From Pseudoalteromonas carrageenovora IAM 12662 (GTDB lineage Bacteria > Pseudomonadota > Gammaproteobacteria > Enterobacterales > Alteromonadaceae), in assembly GCF_900239935.1 (NCBI RefSeq), contig NZ_LT965929.1:349001-413000 (forward strand): a stretch of 64,000 nt of DNA. Direction: 5' to 3'. Position 1 is the stretch's first letter. Each line of letters opens with the position of its first letter. The position numbers and the translations under genes were made by a program. The notes under the pieces were generated by a model that was given only the letters and a program-made list of their open reading frames with translations, ran no database searches and had not been told where the DNA came from. This document shows positions 51,941 to 60,949 of this stretch, piece after piece.

Positions 51941-54601
51941 TTATGGATTCGCAATTATTACGTTATCTATGCGGTAAAGTGCGCCGTCGCCCATATCCCA
52001 GCTAGGAAAAACCATGATTACGTTTAATGCGCTAATATCTAAGCCTGCATCAAATAACTGCTGAATAGGGAAGGTGTATGTTTGCCACTCGCCGGTTGTT
52101 GGTGCTTGGCCTTCAACGCTTTGCGTTAATGCCAGCTCAACGGCACTTGATGCGCCAATTGATTCAATTTTAAATAACCACTGTGCATCCACGTTTGATG
52201 GCGCAGAGACTACTTTCATATCAAACTGTACAACGCCACTTTCTAATAAGGCAGATGCATCAAACGATACGTCTTCATCGGCTAAAAAGCCCATTACAGT
52301 TGGGGTAGCACCAATGCTAAATTGAGCCACTGCGCCGTGCTGATCATCGTCGGTTTCTGTAGTTGGTGTAGAGCCAGCGCAACAATCCCATATGCTCCAC
52401 TGATCGGCGACTGTATCTGTAAATACGTTAAGCTCACCTGAGGCAACTGGTGCTGCATTAGGATTGTAAATTTTAACGTTATCTACACGGTAAACCGCGC
52501 CTTCACCTGCGCCCCATGCCGGAAATATCATAAGTACGTCAATAGTGCTTACATCAAGGCCCGCACCCGCTAAGTCAGATAACTTAAAGGTATATGTTTG
52601 CCACTCGCCAGTCACTGGTGCTGCGCCTTCTACACTTGCTGTTAGCTCAAGCTCTACTGCAGAGTCGCCACCATTTGATTCAACTTTAAATAACCAAGGT
52701 GTAGCAGGGTCGCTAGGGGTAGACGTTACTTTTAAGTCAAATTGAATAACGCCTTCATCTAAAATGCTGCTTGCATCAAATGACTCACCGGCACCACCTA
52801 CTTCAGTGCGGCTGTTAAAACCCATAACTGTAGGCTCTGCACCAATACTAAACTCTGCAGTTAAACCGTGTTCTTCATCGTCCATTGCCTCAACAGGTGT
52901 TGAGCCGCCGCAACAATCCCACATTGGCCATGCTAGGTTTTGCTCATCTTCAAAAATAGTTAGCTCTGGTGATGCGCCTATATTGTCTTGTGTAATTTCA
53001 ACATCATCAATTAAAAAGGTTGCACCTTCGCCTGTGCCCCACTCAGGAAATACCATTAGTACATCAATAGCACTAATATCAAGGCCCGCGGCATCTAGGT
53101 CAGAAAGTAAAAATGTGTATGTTTGCCATTGGCCTACAACAGGTGCTTGGCCTTCGACACTATTTGAAAGCGGCATATCTGCATCTGATGAGGCTTCTGT
53201 GCTTTCAAGTTTTACAAACCATGTAGTATCAGGCACGCTTGGAGCGCTTGTTACTTTCATTTTAAAGCGTACGTAGCCTTCTTCTAACATTGGGGATGCA
53301 TCAAATGGTGTTGCAGCACCGTTTTCGTCAGTAATAAACGCATCGCGGCTAATAAAACCAACTACTGTAGGCTCGCTGCCTATTGTAAATTCAACTACGT
53401 CACCTTGCTCTTCATCGTTCACTACTGCAGGTGTTGAGCCACCACAACAATCCCATGCTGGCCAGTTAGGGTTAAAGCTATCGCCAAAAATAGTTAATGG
53501 GGTCGCAATACCGGTAGATGGTGCACTTGGAATAGGGGCATCGCCTTCAAGTAGGGCATCGTCTAGGCTATCGTAACCTGGGCGAATGGTTTCACAGCCT
53601 CTGCCAGTATCTGGGTTAGATGCACATTGATAAACACGAACGTAGTCAACTGCAAACGTTTGGCCGTTTGCAAATGCGTTGGCATCTACGCCTAACTCAT
53701 TTACGTTTTCTGGCCAGTCGCCGCCTACGGCTAAGTTTAATAATAGGTGGAAGTCTTTATCGTAAGGAGCGCTATCCCAATGGGTTTCAAGCTCGCCAGA
53801 ACCTTGTTCAAAATACTCTGCAAACCAACCTCGGTGAGTAAGGCCTACTGCATCGCCATTGGCATTAGTACGAACTTCTGATTGACGCTGCGTTGCGTAT
53901 AGGTAGCCATCAACGTACCAGCGAATTTCACCTTCTTGCCATTCAATAGCGTAGGTATGAAAGTCATCTGCTGGGTTGCTATCTTCAGGGAATTTGTATT
54001 CTTGGCCTGTGTAGCTGTTATCTGGCCACGCGCGGCCGTAATGTAATGTGCCATGAATGCTTGACTCAATACCGCCATCTTCATTAGCAGTTTTAAGGTT
54101 TACAGACTCTAAAACATCAATTTCGCCAGAGCGTGGCCATGTACCGTATTCTTCATCTGTTGGGAGCATCCAAAATGCCGGCCAACTGCCTTGACCCGAA
54201 GGTAGCTTTGCACGTACTTCAAAGCGGCCATAAGTAAAGTCAGCATTGTAACGGGTATTTAAACGCGCAGAAGTGTATGGCTTTTCAGCACCTTCTGTCG
54301 CTGGTAGGGCAACAATGTTTAGCACACCGTCGGCAATAAAAGCGTTTTGTTCGCTGTCGGTGTAACATTGTTTTTCGTTGTTACCACCGCCGTCGCAGTT
54401 TAGTTCAAAGTTCCATTTATTAGTATCAATGGCAGAGCCGTCAAATTCGTCGCTCCACACCATTTGCCAATCTGAAACTGGCTCAGAGGCATCTACATTT
54501 TCAAAATTCGATTTAGTGGCAGAATCGCCACCACAGCCAGCTAACGTTGCTAAAGAGATAGCGGCAAATAAGCGTGTAATGTGCGTTGTTTCAATGTTCA
54601 T
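51941..54601 (-). CDS. GH16 beta-glucanase lipoprotein with three C-terminal repeats
   Basis: An 886-residue protein with a lipobox (LAGC, Cys23). The GH16 domain covers about residues 42-325, with the catalytic GEIDVLES (Glu160 nucleophile, Asp162, Glu165 acid/base) and neighbour WPAFWMLP typical of laminarinases. Then three repeats of about 165 residues follow (369-537, 547-712, 725-885), each with W-x-x-WDCC-x-GSTP, PTVxGF and a GEWQTYTF-like strand; they look like beta-sandwich carbohydrate-binding modules with a vicinal Cys pair. It cuts beta-1,3-glucan at the cell surface, feeding the adjacent receptor. Two LacI-type operators lie upstream. Confidence 0.88.
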   Translation of the reverse strand: MNIETTHITRLFAAISLATLAGCGGDSATKSNFENVDASEPVSDWQMVWSDEFDGSAIDTNKWNFELNCDGGGNNEKQCYTDSEQNAFIADGVLNIVALPATEGAEKPYTSARLNTRYNADFTYGRFEVRAKLPSGQGSWPAFWMLPTDEEYGTWPRSGEIDVLESVNLKTANEDGGIESSIHGTLHYGRAWPDNSYTGQEYKFPEDSNPADDFHTYAIEWQEGEIRWYVDGYLYATQRQSEVRTNANGDAVGLTHRGWFAEYFEQGSGELETHWDSAPYDKDFHLLLNLAVGGDWPENVNELGVDANAFANGQTFAVDYVRVYQCASNPDTGRGCETIRPGYDSLDDALLEGDAPIPSAPSTGIATPLTIFGDSFNPNWPAWDCCGGSTPAVVNDEEQGDVVEFTIGSEPTVVGFISRDAFITDENGAATPFDASPMLEEGYVRFKMKVTSAPSVPDTTWFVKLESTEASSDADMPLSNSVEGQAPVVGQWQTYTFLLSDLDAAGLDISAIDVLMVFPEWGTGEGATFLIDDVEITQDNIGASPELTIFEDEQNLAWPMWDCCGGSTPVEAMDDEEHGLTAEFSIGAEPTVMGFNSRTEVGGAGESFDASSILDEGVIQFDLKVTSTPSDPATPWLFKVESNGGDSAVELELTASVEGAAPVTGEWQTYTFKLSDLAGAGLDVSTIDVLMIFPAWGAGEGAVYRVDNVKIYNPNAAPVASGELNVFTDTVADQWSIWDCCAGSTPTTETDDDQHGAVAQFSIGATPTVMGFLADEDVSFDASALLESGVVQFDMKVVSAPSNVDAQWLFKIESIGASSAVELALTQSVEGQAPTTGEWQTYTFPIQQLFDAGLDISALNVIMVFPSWDMGDGALYRIDNVIIANP

Positions 54602-54665
54602 AACTGAACCCCGGTTTCAACAGATTATTGTCAGATTAATTGTTTTTAGTGCTATACTTTTGTGT

Positions 54666-54679
54666 TGTAAGCGCTTACA
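54666..54679. promoter_or_regulatory. LacI-type operator TGTAAGCGCTTACA, site 1
   Basis: A perfect 14-base palindrome with central CG, about 65 bases upstream of the GH16 ATG. No regulator gene for it is in the window. Confidence 0.75.
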
Positions 54680-54694
54680 TTTTAACATGTGTTT

Positions 54695-54708
54695 TGTAAG
54701 CGCTTACA
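54695..54708. promoter_or_regulatory. LacI-type operator TGTAAGCGCTTACA, site 2
   Basis: Identical to site 1, 29 bases centre to centre; the palindrome extends to 54693-54710. The rest of the gap 54602-55005 is AT-rich with nothing recognised except the downstream hairpin below. Confidence 0.75.
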
Positions 54709-54954
54709 AATGATATTGTGGAGCGTGTAAATGGTCAACATATTTGTTTACTTATTTACATTAAATTTACGGTATGACCAGTTTGCCAATTAAACTTTTT
54801 AGCATAATTTATATATAAATTAATTAATTACGAAGTGTTACTTGTTGCATTTAAGTGCTTTGAATTGATTTTTTAAGTTAAATCCAAGATATAAAATGAC
54901 GTGATAAGGTGGTGTTTAATTGGGTACATTTATAAGATTAAATGCATTGCAAAC

Positions 54955-54989
54955 ATCAACTTGCTCTAATTTAATGTAAGCAAGTTGAT
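54955..54989 (-). terminator. Hairpin after the sterol-desaturase-like gene
   Basis: ATCAACTTGC (54955-54964) pairs with GCAAGTTGAT (54980-54989) over a 15-base loop, 17 bases after the gene stop. The T tract on the minus strand is weak. Confidence 0.5.
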
Positions 54990-55005
54990 ATTATTTAAGT
55001 GAAAG

Positions 55006-55797
55006 CTACTTATTTTTAAAGGGCATTATTAGCAAACCCCAAAGTGAGGCATTTTGTTTTTGGCTTGGGTATTCTTTTAAGCCTATATCTATGTCGTTAT
55101 CGGCTTTTTGCGCTTCATTTTTGTAGCTACCAAACAGTTTGTCCCACCAAATAACGCTAAATCCGTAGTTTGAATTGGTTTCGCTCACGCGTTGACTATG
55201 GTGAATACGATGCAGTATTTGGGTCATTAAAATTAATCGAAGTGGTTTTTCTATTGCTTGTGGCAAGCGTATATTTGCATGATTAAATAACGCTAAACCA
55301 TTAAGTGCTATTTCAAATATTAATACTGCAATAGCGGGTACCCCTAAAGTGGTAACGGCAATCAATTTTATAAGTATGCTTAGTACAATTTCTATAGGAT
55401 GAAAACGCAAACCTGTGCTGGTATCTACATGCGCATCGGCGTGGTGTACGCGATGCAAACGCCACAAAATAGGCACGTTATGAAATAACCTATGCTGCCA
55501 ATAAATAAGTATATCAAGCAGTAGCATACTTAAAATAATAGCAACAATACTTGGTGTGGCTATTTGATTAAATAAACCAATACCGTGCTCTTGGTTATAA
55601 AGCGCTACGGCGGTTAAGCCTATTGGTACACTTAAGCGGGCAATTAGTGATGAGGCAAACACCAGTCCAAAATTAGCAAACCATCGGGTGTTACTTTTTA
55701 TAGGCGATTTACGTGCGGGCATACGCGATTCTAGCAGCATCATAATAACTAAAATGCTAAAAAAGAACCCTAAACGCCACCAAATTTCATTACTCAT
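55006..55797 (-). CDS. Sterol desaturase / fatty acid hydroxylase family membrane protein
   Basis: The ATG at 55795-55797 (MSNEIWWRLG) overlaps the preceding stop by eight bases and is preferred over an ATG 93 bases earlier inside that gene; the product has 263 residues. The di-iron His motifs are HRLFH, HRVHH and RIHHSQ, plus RFHP, set among four helices. Such enzymes hydroxylate or desaturate lipid chains at the membrane. It is the last gene of the ynj-like operon, after the CDP-alcohol phosphatidyltransferase, which suggests lipid modification. Confidence 0.82.
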   Translation of the reverse strand: MSNEIWWRLGFFFSILVIMMLLESRMPARKSPIKSNTRWFANFGLVFASSLIARLSVPIGLTAVALYNQEHGIGLFNQIATPSIVAIILSMLLLDILIYWQHRLFHNVPILWRLHRVHHADAHVDTSTGLRFHPIEIVLSILIKLIAVTTLGVPAIAVLIFEIALNGLALFNHANIRLPQAIEKPLRLILMTQILHRIHHSQRVSETNSNYGFSVIWWDKLFGSYKNEAQKADNDIDIGLKEYPSQKQNASLWGLLIMPFKNK

Positions 55798-56434
55798 TGG
55801 CTTGTGTAACCTCATCGGCCTCTTGGCGTTTAAGCGTGTTATAACCACCATGTATACGTGTAAAAATAGTAATAGCGCACGCAGTGGCAAAAATACTTGC
55901 CATTATTGCAAAGTGCTGCGGCCATATACAAAAGGCGATAAACAGCGCTATGGTTTCTGTGCCTTCGGTTAAACCATTTAAATAGTAAAAGCTTTTGTAT
56001 TTAAACTGGGGTTTTTCGAGCTTAAATTTTTCCGCGGCTATGGCAAAGGCTAAAAAGCTTGAGCCTGTGCCTATAAAAGTGGCCAGTAATATGCTACCTG
56101 CAATGGCGTTTTGCTCGGGGTTTACCAAAATAAAGCCAAGCGGAATTGCCGCGTAAAATAAAAAATCGAGGGTAATATCTAAAAAACCGCCAGCGCTTGA
56201 ACTTAAATTTGCATGGCGTGCCAATGCGCCATCTAGCCCATCTAAAATACGATTTAAAGCAATAGCTGTTAACGCTGCGTACCACATTTCAAACGCAATT
56301 AATGGCACAGCTAATAGCCCTATTAAAAAACCAACCACAGTGAGTTGGTCGGGCGTTATACCACGCTTGTGCATTAACGCTACAACAGGTGTTAACAGTG
56401 GCTTTATTACCGGGGTTATGTATTTGTCTAACAT
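55790..56434 (-). CDS. ynjF: CDP-alcohol phosphatidyltransferase (YnjF-like)
   Basis: A 214-residue membrane enzyme with the complete CDP-alcohol phosphotransferase motif: LDGLDGALAR followed by AGGFLDITLDF, that is D-x2-DG-x2-AR-x8-G-x3-D-x3-D. Six helices are predicted. It would join a CDP-diacylglycerol or CDP-alcohol to an acceptor alcohol. In E. coli ynjF also follows ynjBCD; here it lies 31 bases after the ynjD-like gene. The acceptor is unknown. Confidence 0.82.
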   Translation of the reverse strand: MLDKYITPVIKPLLTPVVALMHKRGITPDQLTVVGFLIGLLAVPLIAFEMWYAALTAIALNRILDGLDGALARHANLSSSAGGFLDITLDFLFYAAIPLGFILVNPEQNAIAGSILLATFIGTGSSFLAFAIAAEKFKLEKPQFKYKSFYYLNGLTEGTETIALFIAFCIWPQHFAIMASIFATACAITIFTRIHGGYNTLKRQEADEVTQANE

Positions 56435-56465
56435 GCTTAGTGCCTTGTGCTTTTTGTGCGTGTAT

Positions 56466-57104
56466 TTATTTGGCTAAATTTAAGGTGATCAGTTTGCCGT
56501 TTGCGGCTTCTGCATCGCTATGATCGTGGGTTACCATAATAGCGGGCAATTTATGCTCGCGTATTTGGCTAAATACCAGCTCGCGGGTATCTACTCTTAA
56601 TTGGGTATCGAGCTTGCTAAATGGCTCATCAAGCAAAATAGCTTTTGGTTCGCTTAATAGCATACGCAGTAAAGCTACGCGTGCTTGTTGCCCACCAGAG
56701 AGGTTGTCGGGGTGGCGATTAGCCATGCCTTTCAATCCTACTTGTTCAAGGGCGTGCTCTATTTTTTCAAGGCGCTGTTTTTTATTGCCTTTAGGCATAG
56801 CAAAGGCAATGTTACCGCTTACCGATAAATGCGAAAATAATAACGCATCTTGATAAAGCACACCTATGTGGCGTAAATGTGCGGGTAAATTATTAATATT
56901 TTTACCGTTAAGCCACACTTCGCCATTTGCGCTAAAGCCGTTGGGTAATGTGCCGGTAAGCCAGTTTAATAAACTTGATTTACCACTGCCTGATGGCCCC
57001 ATAATAGTAAGTATTTCGCCGCCTTTTACCTGCTCGTTTAAGCTTAGTAATAGCTCGTGTTGACGATAAAGCTCACAATTTTTAATCTCTAAAGATGACT
57101 GCAT
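56466..57104 (-). CDS. ynjD: ABC transporter ATPase, YnjD-like
   Basis: A 212-residue ATPase: Walker [10 protein letters not shown] (about 35-43), signature LSGGQQARVALLRML and Walker B AILLDEPFSKLD. The short length and the FSKLD ending are typical of thiamine/ferric-type importers such as ThiQ and YnjD. It starts 22 bases after the permease stop and pairs with the double permease. Confidence 0.88.
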   Translation of the reverse strand: MQSSLEIKNCELYRQHELLLSLNEQVKGGEILTIMGPSGSGKSSLLNWLTGTLPNGFSANGEVWLNGKNINNLPAHLRHIGVLYQDALLFSHLSVSGNIAFAMPKGNKKQRLEKIEHALEQVGLKGMANRHPDNLSGGQQARVALLRMLLSEPKAILLDEPFSKLDTQLRVDTRELVFSQIREHKLPAIMVTHDHSDAEAANGKLITLNLAK

Positions 57105-57126
57105 TAAAAACCTTTTAATTTATGGG

Positions 57127-58881
57127 TTAGCGATGTGCGCTTTTAAAAAAGTACTTAGGTAAAACCCACGCCAGTATAAAGCCAATTAGTGGTAATGCCA
57201 TTTGCATAATGGCATACACAGCACTGGTACGCCTACTTGCGCCATTTGCAAGGGTAACCGCTTCGGTTGTAATTGTTGCTATGCGCCCGCCACCGGCTAA
57301 AAGTGTAGGTAAATATTGGCCAAAACTAATGGCCAAACCAAGTGCGGCCGCAATTAAAATAGGGGCAAATAACTGGGGTAATTTTACTTGTAAAAACACT
57401 TTGCAGGGTGTTGCGCCAAGGCTTGCTGCTACATTAGCAAAGCGAGGGTCTAATCGCCTATAACTGCTCGCAAGCGATAAAAACACATACGGCAGTACAA
57501 ACAATAAATGGGTAAATACCACATTAAAAAACGCGGCTTGGTTATTTACTAGTTGTTGCAGCCACACTAGGCCAAATAAAAACGCAATACTTGGTACAAG
57601 CAACGGTAAATAAATAATTAAGCTGGTAAAGCGCGACATGGGTTTTGCACTTAACTGCTCTGACTCTAGGCACAAAAGGGTAATAATAATGGCAAATAAC
57701 GTAGTAACTAGCCCTATAGCAAGGGTATTATAAAGCGGGCTTTGCATTTGCATTAGCGCACTTTTAAAGTGAAGTAGTGTGAGCTGATCGGGCAGTGCCG
57801 CCGGAAAACGCCAAGATCCGGCAACCGACCACATAATTAAGCCAATTAACGAGAGCAAAATAAAGCCAATTACAAATACTGTTAATACGGTTGTTATTTT
57901 TTGCCAATAAACACCGCCATATTCTCGCTCGCCATTGGTGAGTAAATCACTAAATAATGCTTTTATGGTTTTTTCGCCTCCAAGCCAAAGAGCTAGTAAA
58001 CCACCAGTAAGTACAAGCTGCAATAATGCCCCTGCAGAGGCTTTAATACGCAGGTTTAAATCTACATCGTTAAACCAGTGCATAATAGCGACTGCCAAGG
58101 TGGGTGGTGTATTTGGCCCCAGAATAAGTGGCATTTCTACACTTGCGCTGGCATAAGCCAATACGGCTAAAATGGGTAGGCGCAGTAATGGGTAAAGGCT
58201 TGGCAGTATCACTTTAAAAAAAGCAGTCATAGGGCAGTAGCCTAAATTAAGCGCTACTTTATGTTGTTGGCGCAGTTTTTTGCCAAGCTCAGGTTGGGCA
58301 AGCACACCTAGCGCCATTAACAGTAAAAAAGGCAGCTCTTTAAGGGCTAAGCCTAAAATTATACTAATACCAAACGAGTCATGCGGAAACATGCCGTTAG
58401 GCGCAAGTTCCCATCCACTAAACCAAGGCGATACTAAACGCGAGATCATGCCCGAAGGAGCAATTAAAAAACCAACCGCAATAGCCGCTGCTGCGTGGGG
58501 TATTACGAGTATTGGGCTCAGTAAACGCTGAATACGGTTAAGCCACGGGCTATTAAAAAATGCCGCTAAAATCATTAATGTAATGATAAAGGCAAGTAAG
58601 GTACTTATTAATCCGGTGCCAACACTTAGCATAACCATGTGTGTTAGGCCGGGTGTTTGCATAAGCATAGTAAAGCCATGTAGGCCAAGTGTTGTATGCT
58701 CAAGTACTGGCGCATAGCCAAAAGCGGGCAGTAGCACGCTAATTAGGCCGCCTATTACCGGCAAAATTAGTAATGCCAGTAAAAAGCGTGGACTTAATTT
58801 AACTAATTTACTAAACATATCGGCGCTTTTATGTGGTTTAAGCGTTGGGCTTGCTGCTAACTTATTTGAAACAACACTCAT
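57127..58881 (-). CDS. ynjC: ABC transporter double permease, YnjC-like
   Basis: The preferred start is the ATG at 58879-58881, which overlaps the YnjB-like stop as ATGA (584 residues); an ATG nine codons earlier is also open. Two binding-protein-dependent permease domains lie in one chain, as in ThiP and E. coli YnjC: the first with the loop ALKELPFLLLMALG near residue 195, the second with a corresponding loop FANVAASLGATPCKVFLQVKLP near residue 480. About twelve helices in all. It imports the ligand of the YnjB-like protein; the substrate is not known. Confidence 0.85.
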   Translation of the reverse strand: MSVVSNKLAASPTLKPHKSADMFSKLVKLSPRFLLALLILPVIGGLISVLLPAFGYAPVLEHTTLGLHGFTMLMQTPGLTHMVMLSVGTGLISTLLAFIITLMILAAFFNSPWLNRIQRLLSPILVIPHAAAAIAVGFLIAPSGMISRLVSPWFSGWELAPNGMFPHDSFGISIILGLALKELPFLLLMALGVLAQPELGKKLRQQHKVALNLGYCPMTAFFKVILPSLYPLLRLPILAVLAYASASVEMPLILGPNTPPTLAVAIMHWFNDVDLNLRIKASAGALLQLVLTGGLLALWLGGEKTIKALFSDLLTNGEREYGGVYWQKITTVLTVFVIGFILLSLIGLIMWSVAGSWRFPAALPDQLTLLHFKSALMQMQSPLYNTLAIGLVTTLFAIIITLLCLESEQLSAKPMSRFTSLIIYLPLLVPSIAFLFGLVWLQQLVNNQAAFFNVVFTHLLFVLPYVFLSLASSYRRLDPRFANVAASLGATPCKVFLQVKLPQLFAPILIAAALGLAISFGQYLPTLLAGGGRIATITTEAVTLANGASRRTSAVYAIMQMALPLIGFILAWVLPKYFFKSAHR

Positions 58882-60155
58882 TGGCTTATTCCAAAACGTG
58901 TTTGCCAACCTTGCATAATAGCGTTTACCCAGCTTGGGTGTGGCTCACTTAGCGTGCGTTTAATACTATTCAAAGGCAGCGCGCTTGGATGCGGCTGAGT
59001 TGTTTTAAATAAGGCTTGTTGCTGTGGTGTTAGCGTTGACTGAATAAGTACACTTTTATCGCCCCATATAGGCGCTTTTTGTTTTTGAGCTTGCGCCTCT
59101 GGACTTAATAAAAAATTAGCCACTAATTTCGCACTTTGCTGATGGCTTGCATTATAAGGTATGGCTACAAAGTGGGTGTTACTTAAACTGCCATCTTGCA
59201 TTGCATAACTACGAATGCTTTTTGGTAAATCATAACGTTTAACGGCGGCGGGGACTTCGGGCGCTGAAAACGTAAACGCTATGCTTAGCTCTGTGTCGCC
59301 TACTAAGCGGCGCATTTGTGCCCCACTTTGCATAAAATGGCTGCCATCGCGCCAAAGTGTTGGGTGCAGTTTATTTAAAAAGTCCCATAATGGGTTTAAT
59401 ACTTGGGCTGTGTTTTGTGCAGTAGCAGGCTGATTTAACTGCGCTTTAAGTGTTTCATCACTTTGTTGATGTAGCATAACAAGCGCGTATTTTAAAAAGC
59501 TCATTCCTAAAAAATCAGGTGGCTTTGGGTAACTAAAGCGCCCTGGGTTTTGTGCGCTCCAGCTAAGTAATTGGTTTAGGGTTATTGGTAGTGTGTTATT
59601 TGCAGTGCCGTCAATTGCTAAACTGTCGTAGTAAAAGGTGAGTGAAGCTTGACCCCAAGGTGCTTCCATTCCATTAGTGGGTATTCCAAAATCAAAATTA
59701 ACAGCGGGATTATTGCTAGGGTCGGTGTAGCTAAAATTAGGCAACTTATTAGCCCATTGTTTAAGTAATAATGAGTGCTCGCTCATGGTGGCAAAGTTAG
59801 CACCGTTTATCCAAATTAAATCTACGCTGCCTTTATCGTTATTGTTTGCTGATTTTTCGGCAAGTACGCGGCTTACTGCTTCACTGGTATCGCTTAGCTT
59901 TACATGTACTAAGTTTATGTTGTATTTGGCTTTTACTTGCTGCGCAGCCCATTGAATATACGCATTTATTTGCGCATCGCCGCCCCACGCATAAAAATAT
60001 ACGCTTTGGTCTTTGCCTAAGCTTTCAACTTGCTGCCACCGGCTTTGTAATTGTGTACTTGCTAGGCTTTTGAAGCTAATAACAAGGCAAATGCAAAACG
60101 CGACACAGCAAAAGCTGTATCGCGATAATGTTTGCCAAAATTTATTGGCGAGCAT
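58878..60155 (-). CDS. ynjB: ABC transporter substrate-binding protein, YnjB-like
   Basis: A 425-residue periplasmic binding protein with a signal peptide ending near residue 33 (ISFKSLA-STQ). VYFYAWGGDAQINAYIQWAAQQVK and DLIWINGANFATM follow YnjB; the second half has SIAFTFSAPEVPAAVKR and VAIPYNASHQQSAKLVANFLLSPEAQ. The start overlaps the DUF547 stop by 14 bases. It belongs to the thiamine/iron-binding superfamily, but the ligand is unknown. Confidence 0.83.
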   Translation of the reverse strand: MLANKFWQTLSRYSFCCVAFCICLVISFKSLASTQLQSRWQQVESLGKDQSVYFYAWGGDAQINAYIQWAAQQVKAKYNINLVHVKLSDTSEAVSRVLAEKSANNNDKGSVDLIWINGANFATMSEHSLLLKQWANKLPNFSYTDPSNNPAVNFDFGIPTNGMEAPWGQASLTFYYDSLAIDGTANNTLPITLNQLLSWSAQNPGRFSYPKPPDFLGMSFLKYALVMLHQQSDETLKAQLNQPATAQNTAQVLNPLWDFLNKLHPTLWRDGSHFMQSGAQMRRLVGDTELSIAFTFSAPEVPAAVKRYDLPKSIRSYAMQDGSLSNTHFVAIPYNASHQQSAKLVANFLLSPEAQAQKQKAPIWGDKSVLIQSTLTPQQQALFKTTQPHPSALPLNSIKRTLSEPHPSWVNAIMQGWQTRFGISQ

Positions 60156-60948
60156 TTAAATCCCAGTCGTAATCTAAAAACTTAACTTTCATGTCGTTAT
60201 TTTTAAGCGCTTTTTGCTGAGCGGGTATCAGTTTTAGTGCTTTAGGGTATTGCATAAAAAACTGTTGCAGCGTATTTGCACCTTTAAAGCCTTGTTCAAA
60301 ATCATCGCCGTACCACTTAAATATTGAAGACACACTTAGCGTGTTATCTTGCACTATATTACGAGTCATGTCTGATAAAAAGCGGACTGTTTGCTCTTGT
60401 AATTGTGCTTCTAATGTATCAGCAGTATACGCTTCTTCACGTAGTGCTGGGCAACCAATACTCGCGCAATTTACAGCAAAGTGAATACGTGGATCGTTGT
60501 ATTTACCACTGCCACGTATTAAACCATGCTCAATATCATCAAGGCTGCGAGTTTTACCAAGTAATGGCACAAACTCTTTGCTCCATGGTGAGCTAAAAAA
60601 ACTGCCTAAATCTTTAATTGACTTAAGATCTGGGTATTTTGTTAATATAAGCTCAACAGTAAAGGCGTTATATGCGTTAATTAAAAACGCCAGCTGCTTA
60701 GGTTTTTCCCATGTATCAAACTCATTTTGCGTAACAGCCGATAGCGAATCTAAATAGGTTTTAAGCTCGCTTTGCTTAGCTTTTATTGCTGAATAATCAA
60801 CCTCTGTGCTGTGGCCATGATTAATAGCTACAACATGGTTGTTTAATAATGTATTCCAGCTGTCGTGCATATTTTGAGCTTTGCTTGCAAACGATGTTGC
60901 AAGCAAAGCAGACCCTAACAATAGCGCTTTTAAAGGTGTTTTAAACAT
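60142..60948 (-). CDS. Secreted DUF547 protein
   Basis: From the ATG at 60946-60948 (MFKTPLKALLLGSALL), one base after the upstream stop, it has 268 residues with a signal peptide ending near residue 24 (SFASKA-QN). DUF547 blocks are KQLAFLINAYNAFTVELIL, IEHGLIRGSGKYNDPRIHFAVNCASIGCP and SIFKWYGDDF. Proteins of this kind often carry a conserved Cys pair and His (here HFAVNCASIGCP) and stand beside TVP38 or oxidoreductase genes. No reaction is known. It links the oxidoreductase fusion to the ABC transporter genes. Confidence 0.82.
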   Translation of the reverse strand: MFKTPLKALLLGSALLATSFASKAQNMHDSWNTLLNNHVVAINHGHSTEVDYSAIKAKQSELKTYLDSLSAVTQNEFDTWEKPKQLAFLINAYNAFTVELILTKYPDLKSIKDLGSFFSSPWSKEFVPLLGKTRSLDDIEHGLIRGSGKYNDPRIHFAVNCASIGCPALREEAYTADTLEAQLQEQTVRFLSDMTRNIVQDNTLSVSSIFKWYGDDFEQGFKGANTLQQFFMQYPKALKLIPAQQKALKNNDMKVKFLDYDWDLNARQ

Positions 60949-60949
60949 A

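Noticed and set aside
58882-58908. Longer start for the YnjC-like permease
   Set aside because: The ATGA overlap with the upstream stop at 58878-58881 is the better coupled start; the longer form cannot be fully excluded.
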